From contig NZ_FQXE01000020.1 in the NCBI RefSeq assembly GCF_900129885.1, positions 16,612 to 80,611 of the forward strand: DNA of 64,000 bases. Direction: 5' to 3'. This DNA comes from Pollutimonas bauzanensis. Lineage in GTDB: Bacteria; Pseudomonadota; Gammaproteobacteria; Burkholderiales; Burkholderiaceae_B. The notes under the pieces are model-generated. The model had not been told where the DNA came from and did not search any database. It saw nothing but the letters and a program-made list of their open reading frames with translations. Below are positions 36,385 through 44,358 of the stretch, one piece after another (the stretch's first letter is position 1; every line of letters starts with the position of its first letter). A program made the position numbers and the translations under genes.

Positions 36385-36462
36385 TGGACCTGGACTTGGA
36401 CTTGGACTTGGACTTGGACTTGGACTTGGACTTGGACTTGGACTTGGACTTGGACTTGGACC
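36385..36462. repeat. Hexanucleotide microsatellite, 13 units of TGGACY
   Basis: Thirteen tandem copies: TGGACC, then eleven TGGACT, then TGGACC. They fill the 98-bp gap between the stop codons of the GntR gene and the convergent catechol dioxygenase gene. All units are perfect apart from the two end C variants. A frame through them would code a Trp-Thr or Ser-Lys dipeptide run, but no gene uses it. It is a likely site of slipped-strand length variation. Confidence 0.97.
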
Positions 36463-36474
36463 TGCGGCCGGCGC

Positions 36475-37404
36475 TCAGCTCACCACGGCCAGGAAGCGGT
36501 CGTTCAGTTTCCGATCGTGATAAAAAATGCCGGTGCCGACCTCGTCCCACGTCCATTTGATGGGCTGCCAGTCGGGATAAGCCTGATAGCCTCCGCAGAA
36601 CGTCTCGAAACGGTTGCCCGAGGGATCGAAAGCATAGATCGTAGTGCCGCGCGTAACGCCATGGCGCGTGGGGCCGATATCTACGGCGACCTTGTTCATC
36701 GACATGATGTCGGCGGCGCGCAGCACCTTTTCCCAGCTGTCCAGCAAGAATGAGACATGATGCAGCTTGCCGGGCTCCGGATGGCGGACAAAGGCGATAT
36801 CGTGCGCCTTCATCGAGCATGACAGCCATATCGCCAGGTCGTTCACGCCATCTTCCAGCACCACATGCTCGACAAGATAGAAGCCCAGCACATTGACAAA
36901 GATATCTTGCACTTTTTCGATATCGGGTCCGTACAAGAGGCAGTGGTCCATGCGGGAGGGCGCGATGCCGGACTCGGCGGCCGGGGTCCAGGGCGCCGGA
37001 TTCACATAGGGCATGCCGTTGCCCACGTCCGTCTTGTCCGCGTAAAGCTCAATGATGTGGCCGGACGGCAGCTCGAAACGGACCCGCTCGCCGGTCTCCA
37101 GCAACTCGCCCGCGGGCATGCGTTCGGTCGCCAGGCCGTATGCCTTCAAATCCGCGTCCAGCTTGGCCAGCGTCGCTTTATCGGCCACCTTGAAGCCGAA
37201 GAAATCAAGCCCCGCCTCATCGGCCTCCCGCAGGATAACGCTATTGTGGTCGCGCTCGTCCCAGGCCTTCAAATACACCCGGCCTTGTCGATCCCGCCCG
37301 GTTTCGACCAAGCCGAGCACGTCGCGATAATGCTTGACGCCTTCATCGAGGCCCAGCACGCGGATCTGGGCGTGGCCCGGGCGCAGTACACCAGTCATTG
37401 CCAT
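36475..37404 (-). CDS. dmpB: Catechol 2,3-dioxygenase (extradiol, type I)
   Basis: 309-residue two-domain vicinal-oxygen-chelate enzyme. The C-terminal domain carries the Fe(II) ligands: His in MDHCLLYG, His in KLHHVSFLL and Glu in GNRFETFCGG. The N-terminal domain (GHAQIRVLGLDEGVKHYRDVLGL) is the non-catalytic copy. It opens catechol next to the hydroxyls to give 2-hydroxymuconic semialdehyde, substrate of the dehydrogenase at 33954. AGGAG precedes ATG 37404. It is separated from the rest of the pathway genes by the GntR gene and microsatellite, and has its own upstream dyad. Confidence 0.92.
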   Translation of the reverse strand: MAMTGVLRPGHAQIRVLGLDEGVKHYRDVLGLVETGRDRQGRVYLKAWDERDHNSVILREADEAGLDFFGFKVADKATLAKLDADLKAYGLATERMPAGELLETGERVRFELPSGHIIELYADKTDVGNGMPYVNPAPWTPAAESGIAPSRMDHCLLYGPDIEKVQDIFVNVLGFYLVEHVVLEDGVNDLAIWLSCSMKAHDIAFVRHPEPGKLHHVSFLLDSWEKVLRAADIMSMNKVAVDIGPTRHGVTRGTTIYAFDPSGNRFETFCGGYQAYPDWQPIKWTWDEVGTGIFYHDRKLNDRFLAVVS

Positions 37405-37471
37405 GTCATGTCTCCTTTCGATTTCGCGGGTACCGGGGGCCCCGCCATTTTCTTTGGAAGAATTCTATCAT

Positions 37472-37502
37472 AATTTCGAGAAATTTAATTAATTACGAAA
37501 TT
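37472..37502. promoter_or_regulatory. Dyad upstream of catechol 2,3-dioxygenase gene
   Basis: AATTTCG and CGAAATT form a perfect 7-bp inverted repeat 17 bp apart, in an AT-rich stretch between the ferredoxin and dioxygenase genes. It resembles the other two AT-rich dyads of this locus in composition but not base for base. Confidence 0.45.
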
Positions 37503-37542
37503 ATTCTCAATAGGCCAGAACGCTGGATGCCCGCGGCGGGTT

Positions 37543-37860
37543 TCAGGAGGAGTGCGGCCCCCAGGCGCGGCCCATCCTGCCGACCACCCTGAGAACCAGG
37601 TCGCTGCGCGGAAACAGCTTGCAGGCCAGCACGATGCCTTCGGCTTCTTCTTCGACGGACAAACAGGAGCGGCTCATCTTGCGCGTGGCATACTGCCCCG
37701 CCGTCACATGGACTTTGCAGACGCCGCATCCGCCGCCGCGGCAGCCTACCGGGATTCCGCGCCGATGCAGCGATTCCATCGATTGCAAAAGATCCTTCGA
37801 GCCCCCGCAAATAATGGTCTCGCCGGTTCCCTCGATGATCACCGTATAACGACTTTCCAT
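37543..37860 (-). CDS. dmpQ: Plant-type 2Fe-2S ferredoxin, XylT/DmpQ-like
   Basis: 105-residue ferredoxin. The cluster cysteines follow the chloroplast-type pattern: CRGGGCGVC supplies three and LACKLF the fourth. In aromatic operons such ferredoxins re-reduce the iron of catechol 2,3-dioxygenase after oxidative inactivation, and the dioxygenase gene lies just downstream in the same direction. The start 37860 has AGGAG 10 nt upstream. An ATG at 37878 would add six residues and overlap that site. Confidence 0.88.
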   Translation of the reverse strand: MESRYTVIIEGTGETIICGGSKDLLQSMESLHRRGIPVGCRGGGCGVCKVHVTAGQYATRKMSRSCLSVEEEAEGIVLACKLFPRSDLVLRVVGRMGRAWGPHSS

Positions 37861-37884
37861 CTCGCTGCGACTCCTCATAAATTC

Positions 37885-37906
37885 TCGATATTATTATATT
37901 TATTCG
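37885..37906. promoter_or_regulatory. Operator-like dyad upstream of ferredoxin gene
   Basis: TCGATATTATTATATTTATTCG closely matches the palindrome at 35506-35528 and lies 25 bp before the ferredoxin start. It is likely bound by the same GntR regulator. Confidence 0.5.
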
Positions 37907-38061
37907 TGATTCAGGCAATAGCCCAAAACCGGCCTATTGGCGCCACGGACGGCGGGGGCTCTGCGCGGGCGCGCCAGCCCGCGAGCCCTGTCATAGCGCG
38001 GGATAGTAGAATCCCGAGAGACAAGCCGGACGACGCCCGCTTGCACGCCCGAGGAGACAAA

Positions 38062-39069
38062 ATGAAAGCTGTTGGCTATACCACGTACCTGCCCGTGGAA
38101 GATGAACGCTCGCTCATCGATCTGGAGCTTCCCATCCCCGCGCCCGGCGCAAGAGACCTTTTGGTTCGTGTTCAGGCCGTCTCGGTCAACCCGCGCGATA
38201 TCAAAAGCCGCAAGACCCTGCCGGCGGCACCCGGCGCCCCCATGGTGATAGGCTATGACGCCTCGGGCATCGTCGAGAAGACCGGCCCCGGCGCAACGTT
38301 GTTCCAGCCGGGCGACGAAGTGTTTTACGCGGGCGTATTGAATCGTCCGGGCTCCAATGCCGAGTTTCAATTGGTCGATGAACGCATCGTGGGAAGAAAA
38401 CCCGCAACGCTGGACCACGCCACCGCGGCGTCCTTGCCGCTTACCGCGCTCACCGCGTACGAAATGCTGTTCGATCGTCTGGCCGTCGAGCGCCATGCCG
38501 CGGCGCCACGTTCGCTATTGATCCTGGGCGGCGCCGGCGGCGTGCCATCGATGGCCATCCAGCTGGCCCGGCATGCCGGTCTGACCGTCGTCGCGACGGC
38601 TGCGCGCGCCGAAAGCGAAAAATGGGTGCGCGAACTCGGCGCGCAGCACGTCGTCGACCATTCCAGGCCGCTGGCCGAACAGATACGGCGGCTTGGGATA
38701 GGCGATATCGACTATGTGTTTTCCACGCACACCAATGCCGCGGTCTGGTCCGAGATCGCCAAGATCATTGCCCCTCAAGGCCGATTCGGCCTGATCGATG
38801 ATCCCGAGCCCCTGGACCTGCGCGTATTCAAGGCAAAAAGCGTGTCCATACATTGGGAAGCGATGTTCACCCGCCCCATGCTGCAGACCCGGGACATGAT
38901 ACGGCAGCATGAAATCCTGACGGAAATAGCCGGCCTGGTCGACACGGGCGTCATCCGCGCGACGGCCACGCAGAATCTGGGCGCGATCAACGCCGCGAAC
39001 CTGCGCAAAGCCCATGCCTTGATCGAAAGCGGGAAAACCATAGGGAAAATCGTGCTGGCGGGTTTTTGA
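38062..39069 (+). CDS. Zinc-independent MDR oxidoreductase (quinone oxidoreductase-like)
   Basis: 335-residue medium-chain reductase with the GroES-like N-terminal half (VQAVSVNPRDIKSR, GYDASGIVEKTG) and an NADPH-binding LILGGAGGVPSMAIQLARHAG. There is no structural-zinc cysteine set or catalytic zinc Cys, as in quinone and enoyl reductases. GAGGAG precedes ATG 38062. It stands between the ring-cleavage genes and the cupin operon and may reduce an enone or quinone from either. Confidence 0.88.
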   Translation: MKAVGYTTYLPVEDERSLIDLELPIPAPGARDLLVRVQAVSVNPRDIKSRKTLPAAPGAPMVIGYDASGIVEKTGPGATLFQPGDEVFYAGVLNRPGSNAEFQLVDERIVGRKPATLDHATAASLPLTALTAYEMLFDRLAVERHAAAPRSLLILGGAGGVPSMAIQLARHAGLTVVATAARAESEKWVRELGAQHVVDHSRPLAEQIRRLGIGDIDYVFSTHTNAAVWSEIAKIIAPQGRFGLIDDPEPLDLRVFKAKSVSIHWEAMFTRPMLQTRDMIRQHEILTEIAGLVDTGVIRATATQNLGAINAANLRKAHALIESGKTIGKIVLAGF

Positions 39070-39128
39070 CTTGCGGCGCTACGGGTATCCACCGAGTGGC
39101 GGCGCTTGTTTGTTCTATAAAATTGATT

Positions 39129-39156
39129 CATATCATGAATACCTGCCCATGATATG
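39129..39156. promoter_or_regulatory. 9-bp inverted repeat upstream of cupin operon
   Basis: CATATCATG (39129-39137) is mirrored perfectly by CATGATATG (39148-39156) with a 10-bp spacer. It lies 54 bp before the cupin start in an AT-rich promoter region. The size and symmetry fit a dimeric repressor or activator site; the protein that binds is not identified. Confidence 0.55.
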
Positions 39157-39209
39157 GATTTGATTGATTAACACCTGCCGCCCCGTCTAGCGGCGAAGGA
39201 AACCGGAAA

Positions 39210-39716
39210 ATGTCCATTGCCACCCCTTACCGCCACCCCAATCCCAAGGAAGCCTTGCCCGAAATCGTGGTCCAGCATGCCGTCCCGCAGGATGAGCGCG
39301 TTTGGGTGCCGCAAGCGGAAAATGTCTGGTTCCGCCCCCTGTGCCTGAACGTCTCGCAGGGCTACTGGACCAATCTGCTGCGCGTGCGCAAGTCCGGCGT
39401 CCTGAGCTGTCATCGGCACCCCCAGGCTGTGCACGGCTATGTCATCAAGGGCTCCTGGCGCTACCTGGAACATGACTGGGTCGCCACCGAGGGCAGCTAT
39501 GTGTTCGAGCCGCCCGGCGAAACGCATACCCTGTATGTTCCCGAGGACGTGCAAGAGATGATCACACTGTTCCAGGTCAATGGCGTCATGTATTACGTCG
39601 ACAGCGAAGGCAGGCACACCGGCTTCGAAGACGTGTTCATCAAGCTCGATATGTGCCGCAAGCACTACGAAAGCGTGGGCCTGGGCGCCGACTATGTCGA
39701 TCAGTTCGTGCGCTGA
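39210..39716 (+). CDS. Cupin, 2,4'-dihydroxyacetophenone dioxygenase-like
   Basis: 168-residue single-domain cupin resembling 2,4'-dihydroxyacetophenone dioxygenase. The metal ligands are probably in CHRHPQAVHGYVIKG and the Glu/His of EPPGETHTLYVP. That enzyme cleaves a C-C bond in the side chain of a hydroxyacetophenone to give 4-hydroxybenzoate and formate. Homologues of unknown substrate are common, so only the cupin oxygenase class is firm. It heads an operon with an SDR (16-bp gap) and an M20 peptidase. Confidence 0.82.
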   Translation: MSIATPYRHPNPKEALPEIVVQHAVPQDERVWVPQAENVWFRPLCLNVSQGYWTNLLRVRKSGVLSCHRHPQAVHGYVIKGSWRYLEHDWVATEGSYVFEPPGETHTLYVPEDVQEMITLFQVNGVMYYVDSEGRHTGFEDVFIKLDMCRKHYESVGLGADYVDQFVR

Positions 39717-39732
39717 CCATGAAGGGACAACC

Positions 39733-40458
39733 ATGAGCTTCAGACCCGGCCTGCTGAACAACAAGACCGCCATCGTCACCGGCGGCACCCAGGGGATAGG
39801 CCACGCCATTGCGGAGGTGCTCGCCGGACTGGGCGCGCGCGTCCATGCCGCGGGACTGCCGTCGGGAGACGGCGCGGCGTATCAATCGGAACGCATCAGC
39901 GAAGTCATTCTGGATGTCACCAGGGAAGATGATATCCGCCAATTCGTCGAGTCCTTGCCCGGCGCGGACATCCTTGTGAACTGCGCCGGCATCATCTGCC
40001 GCGGCGAAGAATTCAAGCTTTCCGTATTCGAGCGGGTGGTGAACATCAACCTCACGGGAACGATGCGCCTGTGCGAAGCGCTTCGCCCCCTGCTGGCCAA
40101 ATCCGGCGGATGCATAGTGAACACCGCGTCCATGCTGAGTTTTTTTGGCGGCGGCCTGGTCCCCGCCTACAGCGCCAGCAAAGGCGGTATTGCGCAACTG
40201 ACCAAATCCCTGGCCATCGCGTACGCGGCCGACGGCATCCGCGTGAACGCCATCGCGCCGGGATGGATAGCCACGCCTTTGACCGAGGCGCTGCAAAACG
40301 ACGAGGCGCGCGCCAAACCCATCCTGGACCGCACTCCGCTCAAGCGCTGGGGCCGGCCCGAGGACGTCGCCCAGGCTGTCGTCTTCCTGTGCTGCGAAGC
40401 GTCGGCCTTCATGACCGGCGTCGTCATGCCCGTCGACGGCGGCTACATGGTGACCTGA
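39733..40458 (+). CDS. SDR-family NAD(P)-dependent oxidoreductase
   Basis: 241-residue classical SDR with TGGTQGIG at the cofactor site, NCAG, the serine of NTASML and the YSASK catalytic pair. The C-terminus (GVVMPVDGGYMVT) is typical. It abuts the downstream M20 gene with no gap (stop then ATG). It probably acts on the same compound as the cupin and hydrolase genes. Confidence 0.88.
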   Translation: MSFRPGLLNNKTAIVTGGTQGIGHAIAEVLAGLGARVHAAGLPSGDGAAYQSERISEVILDVTREDDIRQFVESLPGADILVNCAGIICRGEEFKLSVFERVVNINLTGTMRLCEALRPLLAKSGGCIVNTASMLSFFGGGLVPAYSASKGGIAQLTKSLAIAYAADGIRVNAIAPGWIATPLTEALQNDEARAKPILDRTPLKRWGRPEDVAQAVVFLCCEASAFMTGVVMPVDGGYMVT

Positions 40459-41928
40459 ATGAACTCCCCCATCTCCGACAACGCATTGCCCCACGCCCTG
40501 GACCCGAACGCCTTGCAAGCCTTCGTGGACGAAAAATGGGACCGCGAAATCGTTCCGGCGCTGGTCGATTACATCGCCATTCCGGCCAAAAGCCCGGCCT
40601 TCGATGCCGATTGGGCCCGCAACGGCCATATCGACCGCGTGGTGCGCGATGCCGCGCAATGGGTTCAGGCGCAGAAAGTCTCGCGCCTGACGCTGGAAGT
40701 CGTGCGCCTGCCCGGCCGCACGCCCGTCATCTACTTTGATGCCCCGGCCACGCGCAGCGACAATGGGGACACGGTGCTGATGTACGGCCATCTGGACAAG
40801 CAGCCCGAATTCTCGGGCTGGCGCACGGGCCTCGGGCCCTGGACGCCCAAGTATGAGGACGGCAGGCTTTACGGCCGCGGCGGCGCCGACGATGGCTATG
40901 CGGTCTATGCCTCGCTGACGGCCATCCTGGCCCTCGACAGGCAAGGCATACCCCGGCCGCGCTGCGTGGGCCTGATAGAAACCTGCGAGGAATCGGGCAG
41001 CTACGACCTGCTGCCCTACGTGGACGCCCTGCGCCAGCGACTGGGCAATGTGGCGCTGGTGGTTTGCCTGGATTCCGGCGCGGGCAATTACGACCAGTTG
41101 TGGATGACGACATCGCTGCGCGGCCTGGTGGCCGGCACGCTGGAAGTGCGCGTGCTGGACGAAGGCGTGCACTCCGGGGACGCCAGCGGGGTGGTGCCAT
41201 CCAGTTTCCGCATTCTGCGCCATTTGCTGGACAGGCTGGAAGACAGCGCCAGCGGGCGCCTGCTGCCCCAGAGCTTCCATTGCGAGATTCCCGCTGCCCG
41301 CATCGAGCAGACGCGCGCCACGGCGCGTATCCTGGGCGATGAAGTCTGGCGCCGATTCCCCTGGAGCTGCGGCGCCGATGGCGGCTTCGTGCTACCCATG
41401 ACCACCCATCCCGAGGAGGCCTTGCTGAACCGCACATGGCGCCCTACCCTTTCCGTCACCGGCGCCGAAGGGCTGCCGCCGCTGAGCAGCGCGGGCAATG
41501 TGCTACGCCCGCGCACGGCCTTCAAGCTTTCCTTGCGCCTGCCGCCGCTGGTCGACGCCGCAGCCGCCGCGCAGAAATTGAAAACGCTGCTGGAGTCCGA
41601 CGCGCCCTATAACGCCAAGGTGCTGTTCAAGCCCGACCAGGGCGCCGCGACCGGCTGGAATGCGCCCGAGTCGGCCGCCTGGCTGGGCCGCGCGCTGGAC
41701 GCCGCCTCCCAGGCCTATTATGGCGCGCCTTGCGGCTATATCGGGCAAGGCGGCACCATACCGCTGATGAATCTGCTGCAGGCCGGTTTCCCCAAATCGC
41801 AGTTCATGGTCTGCGGCGTGCTGGGGCCGCAATCGAACGCCCATGGCCCCAACGAATTCCTGCATGTTCCTTACGGGAAAAGGCTCACGGCGGCCGTGGC
41901 GCAGACGATCGCCGCCCTGCCGGCCTAG
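40459..41928 (+). CDS. M20-family metallopeptidase/amidohydrolase
   Basis: 489-residue zinc hydrolase of the CNDP/ArgE group. The metal ligands visible are His in MYGHLDKQPE, the bridging Asp in GADDG, the general-base Glu pair in TCEESG, Asp in CLDSG, and the late His in HGPNEFLHVPY. A dimerisation domain is inserted at about residues 215-390. It hydrolyses dipeptides or N-acyl amino acids. Its coupling to a cupin and an SDR suggests an N-acyl or amide-linked substrate (inference). Confidence 0.88.
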   Translation: MNSPISDNALPHALDPNALQAFVDEKWDREIVPALVDYIAIPAKSPAFDADWARNGHIDRVVRDAAQWVQAQKVSRLTLEVVRLPGRTPVIYFDAPATRSDNGDTVLMYGHLDKQPEFSGWRTGLGPWTPKYEDGRLYGRGGADDGYAVYASLTAILALDRQGIPRPRCVGLIETCEESGSYDLLPYVDALRQRLGNVALVVCLDSGAGNYDQLWMTTSLRGLVAGTLEVRVLDEGVHSGDASGVVPSSFRILRHLLDRLEDSASGRLLPQSFHCEIPAARIEQTRATARILGDEVWRRFPWSCGADGGFVLPMTTHPEEALLNRTWRPTLSVTGAEGLPPLSSAGNVLRPRTAFKLSLRLPPLVDAAAAAQKLKTLLESDAPYNAKVLFKPDQGAATGWNAPESAAWLGRALDAASQAYYGAPCGYIGQGGTIPLMNLLQAGFPKSQFMVCGVLGPQSNAHGPNEFLHVPYGKRLTAAVAQTIAALPA

Positions 41929-41963
41929 CGGCGCCGCATTATCCGGGAATGGCCGCCTTGCGG

Positions 41964-42614
41964 CTAGCGCCTGGTCTTGGCCTTGGCCGGGCGCGCGCCG
42001 TGCTGCAGCACCCAGGGCCGCATTTCCGCGGACAGGCTGTCCGCCGCCGCGCCGAATGCGGCTATCACCTGCGGCACTTCCTTGCCCTGCACCGGCTGGC
42101 GGATGTCGAAGCTGCGCGTGGCCACGATGCGATTTGCCGCGACCTGCAGCAGGGCCGCATCGTAGCGGATATGCACGAGCGGCGCGCCATCTTGGTATTC
42201 CACCTGGAAGGCGATCAGATCGCCCCCCAGCTCGAAATCGGCCTGGGCGTCGCCCGCGTCGCTGCTTACCGAGGCGAGTCCGCCCTCGGCGCGGAAAGCG
42301 CCGGCGAGATAGTCCCTGAGCAGCACCGGCGCCGGGTCGCTCCAGCGCGCGCCGCCATAGGCGCTGACCTGGCTGGGCTGAGGCAGCACCAGCACGCGCA
42401 CGCTGTCTATAACCTGGCTGCTGTAAGGCGTGGCGATGCGCAGGCTCCACGGCTGGCTGCCGGCCCGCGGCGGGCCTTTCACGGCGGGAGCCGCGAGCTG
42501 GTACACGGCCAGGGTCTCGGGCCTGGGCAATACCGAACATGCCGACAGCAGCGCCAGCGCCGCCAACAGCAAGCAACGGCGCAGGTTCTGCGTCCTGGAC
42601 AATGCGCTGATCAT
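41964..42614 (-). CDS. ABC-type transport auxiliary lipoprotein (PqiC/LptE-like family)
   Basis: 216-residue lipoprotein with a signal sequence ending in the lipobox LLSAC (Cys near residue 26), followed by VLPRPETLAVYQLAAPA and a PqiC-like beta domain. It is the last gene of the Mla-type operon and overlaps the MlaD-like gene by 4 bp. It should sit in the outer membrane or periplasm as the receiving part of the lipid transport path. Confidence 0.87.
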   Translation of the reverse strand: MISALSRTQNLRRCLLLAALALLSACSVLPRPETLAVYQLAAPAVKGPPRAGSQPWSLRIATPYSSQVIDSVRVLVLPQPSQVSAYGGARWSDPAPVLLRDYLAGAFRAEGGLASVSSDAGDAQADFELGGDLIAFQVEYQDGAPLVHIRYDAALLQVAANRIVATRSFDIRQPVQGKEVPQVIAAFGAAADSLSAEMRPWVLQHGARPAKAKTRR

Positions 42615-43549
42615 GGTTGAAACTCCTGAATCTTTTCACGGCCCAGCAAGTAGTTGGTGGGATTATCAGCCAGGCGGCGCGCCACTGTGCGCAGGGAGGC
42701 AAGCGTACTGCGCAGTTCCTGCAAGGCCGGGCCAAGCTCGCCCAGGCCCCTCATGCCGCGGCCCAAGGCAGCCTTGTTTTCATCGAGCAACTGGTTGAGG
42801 CTGGAACTGGTTTTCTCCAGGGACGCCATGGCGCGCCGGGCGCCGTCCAATGTGCCGGCGCCCTGCTGGCCGAGCAGCGTATCGGCGTTGCGCATCAAGC
42901 CATCCGCCCGGCGCAATGCCGCGCCAGCTTCCTGGCTGGCGGTGGTCAGGCTCTGCAGCAGGGTCTTCATGTCGCCGCGCTGGTCGGCCAGCGAGCCCGA
43001 CAACTGCTCAAGATGCTCCAGTGTATTGCTCAGGCGCCGCGCATTGTCGGGCGACATGAACATATTGGCGTTCAGGAGCAATTCGGTAATGTTGGCCATC
43101 AGATTATCGCTGTTGGCAAGCAACTGGGCGATCGGCGAAGGCGTGGCCACAATGATGGGATCCGCGTCGTCCGCCGCGAGCAGGGGCGGGCTTTCCGGCG
43201 TGCCGCCGCTGAGTTCGATGACGGACACGCCGGTGATGCCGGTGAGCACCAGGCGCGCCCGGGTATTTTCCTTGACGGGAATCTTGCCTTCTATCCTGAT
43301 GCGCGCCAGCACCTTGTTGGGGTTGCGCGGGTCCAGCGAAAGCTGGACGACGTCGCCGATTTTTATGCCGCTGTATTGCACGGCGCTGCCCTGTGACAAG
43401 CCGCGGACCGCTTCGTTGAAGACGACCGTGTAATGGCGCTGCTCGACATCGTTATGCGACTTGGCCAGCCACAAGGCGAACAGCATCGCGGCGGCCGTGA
43501 CGATAATCGTAAAGAGCCCGATCAGCACATGATGTGCGCGTGGTTCCAT
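42611..43549 (-). CDS. MlaD-like MCE-domain protein
   Basis: 312-residue protein with one N-terminal transmembrane helix (about 8-30), an MCE domain at about 38-120 (YTVVFNEAVRGLSQGSAVQYSGIKIGDV) and a long helical C-terminal region of about 170 residues rich in Leu, Ser and Ala. Longer than E. coli MlaD, it fits the Mce-like tunnel-forming group. It binds phospholipid between the membranes. It shares its first base with the end of the ATPase gene. Confidence 0.9.
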   Translation of the reverse strand: MEPRAHHVLIGLFTIIVTAAAMLFALWLAKSHNDVEQRHYTVVFNEAVRGLSQGSAVQYSGIKIGDVVQLSLDPRNPNKVLARIRIEGKIPVKENTRARLVLTGITGVSVIELSGGTPESPPLLAADDADPIIVATPSPIAQLLANSDNLMANITELLLNANMFMSPDNARRLSNTLEHLEQLSGSLADQRGDMKTLLQSLTTASQEAGAALRRADGLMRNADTLLGQQGAGTLDGARRAMASLEKTSSSLNQLLDENKAALGRGMRGLGELGPALQELRSTLASLRTVARRLADNPTNYLLGREKIQEFQP

Positions 43550-44358
43550 TATTTGATCTCCAAAGCCCGGCGGCGCGCATGCGAGGCTGCGCGGCCCCGC
43601 GGCCCGTGAAAGTAATCCTGCACCCAGGAATCGTCCGTCGATTCAACGACGTCCAGCGGGCCGGCGACCAGGACTTGCCGGTTGGACAACACCGCGACCC
43701 GGTCGCATATGGTGTAAAGGGTGTCGAGGTCGTGCGTGACGAGAAAAACGGTCAGGCCCAAGGCGTCGCGCAGCGTGACGATGAGCTCGTCGAAGGCGCC
43801 CGCGCCTATCGGGTCCAGGCCGGCGGTGGGTTCATCCAGGAAAAGAATGGCGGGGTCGAGCGCCAGCGCGCGGGCCAGCGCGGCGCGCTTGATCATGCCG
43901 CCCGACAAGGAGGCCGGATACTGCGCCCCGGCTTCGGCCGGCAAGCCGGCCAGGGCTATCTTCATCCCCGCCAGGTGTTCGGCGTCGGCCCGCCCGAGGC
44001 CGGCGTGTTCGATCAGCGGCATGGCGACGTTCTCGGTGACGGTCAGGGAGGAAAACAGCGCGCCGCGCTGAAACAGCACGCCAAAGCGGCGCTCGAGCTG
44101 CGAACGCTGCGCGGGCGGCATGGACAACATATCCTGGCCGAAAATATGCACGCTGCCTTCGACCGGAGTCTGCAGCCCCACTATCGAGCGCAGCAGCACC
44201 GATTTGCCCGTGCCCGAGCCGCCGACCACGCCCAGCACCTCGCCGCGATAGACGTCCAGATTCAGCCGCTCATGCACTGTATGCGAGCCGAAGCGATTGG
44301 TCAGATTGCGAACCTGGACTATCGTTTCGCCAGTGGATTGGGCCTGCGGCATCACCAT
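43549..44358 (-). CDS. MlaF-like ABC transporter ATPase
   Basis: 269-residue ATPase with Walker A GGSGTGKSV, the MlaF-typical FGVLFQRGALFSSLTVTENVAMPL, signature LSGGMIKRAALARA, Walker B ILFLDEPTAGLDPIG and VTHDLDTLYTICDR. ATG 44358 overlaps the end of the permease gene by 7 bp; ATG 44352 is an alternative. It drives phospholipid transport with the MlaE-like permease. Confidence 0.92.
   Translation of the reverse strand: MVMPQAQSTGETIVQVRNLTNRFGSHTVHERLNLDVYRGEVLGVVGGSGTGKSVLLRSIVGLQTPVEGSVHIFGQDMLSMPPAQRSQLERRFGVLFQRGALFSSLTVTENVAMPLIEHAGLGRADAEHLAGMKIALAGLPAEAGAQYPASLSGGMIKRAALARALALDPAILFLDEPTAGLDPIGAGAFDELIVTLRDALGLTVFLVTHDLDTLYTICDRVAVLSNRQVLVAGPLDVVESTDDSWVQDYFHGPRGRAASHARRRALEIK

Noticed and set aside
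36373..36753. Apparent protein with a Trp-Thr dipeptide run
   Set aside because: It arises from reading the TGGACT microsatellite and then the antisense of the dioxygenase gene. There is no ribosome site or plausible fold.
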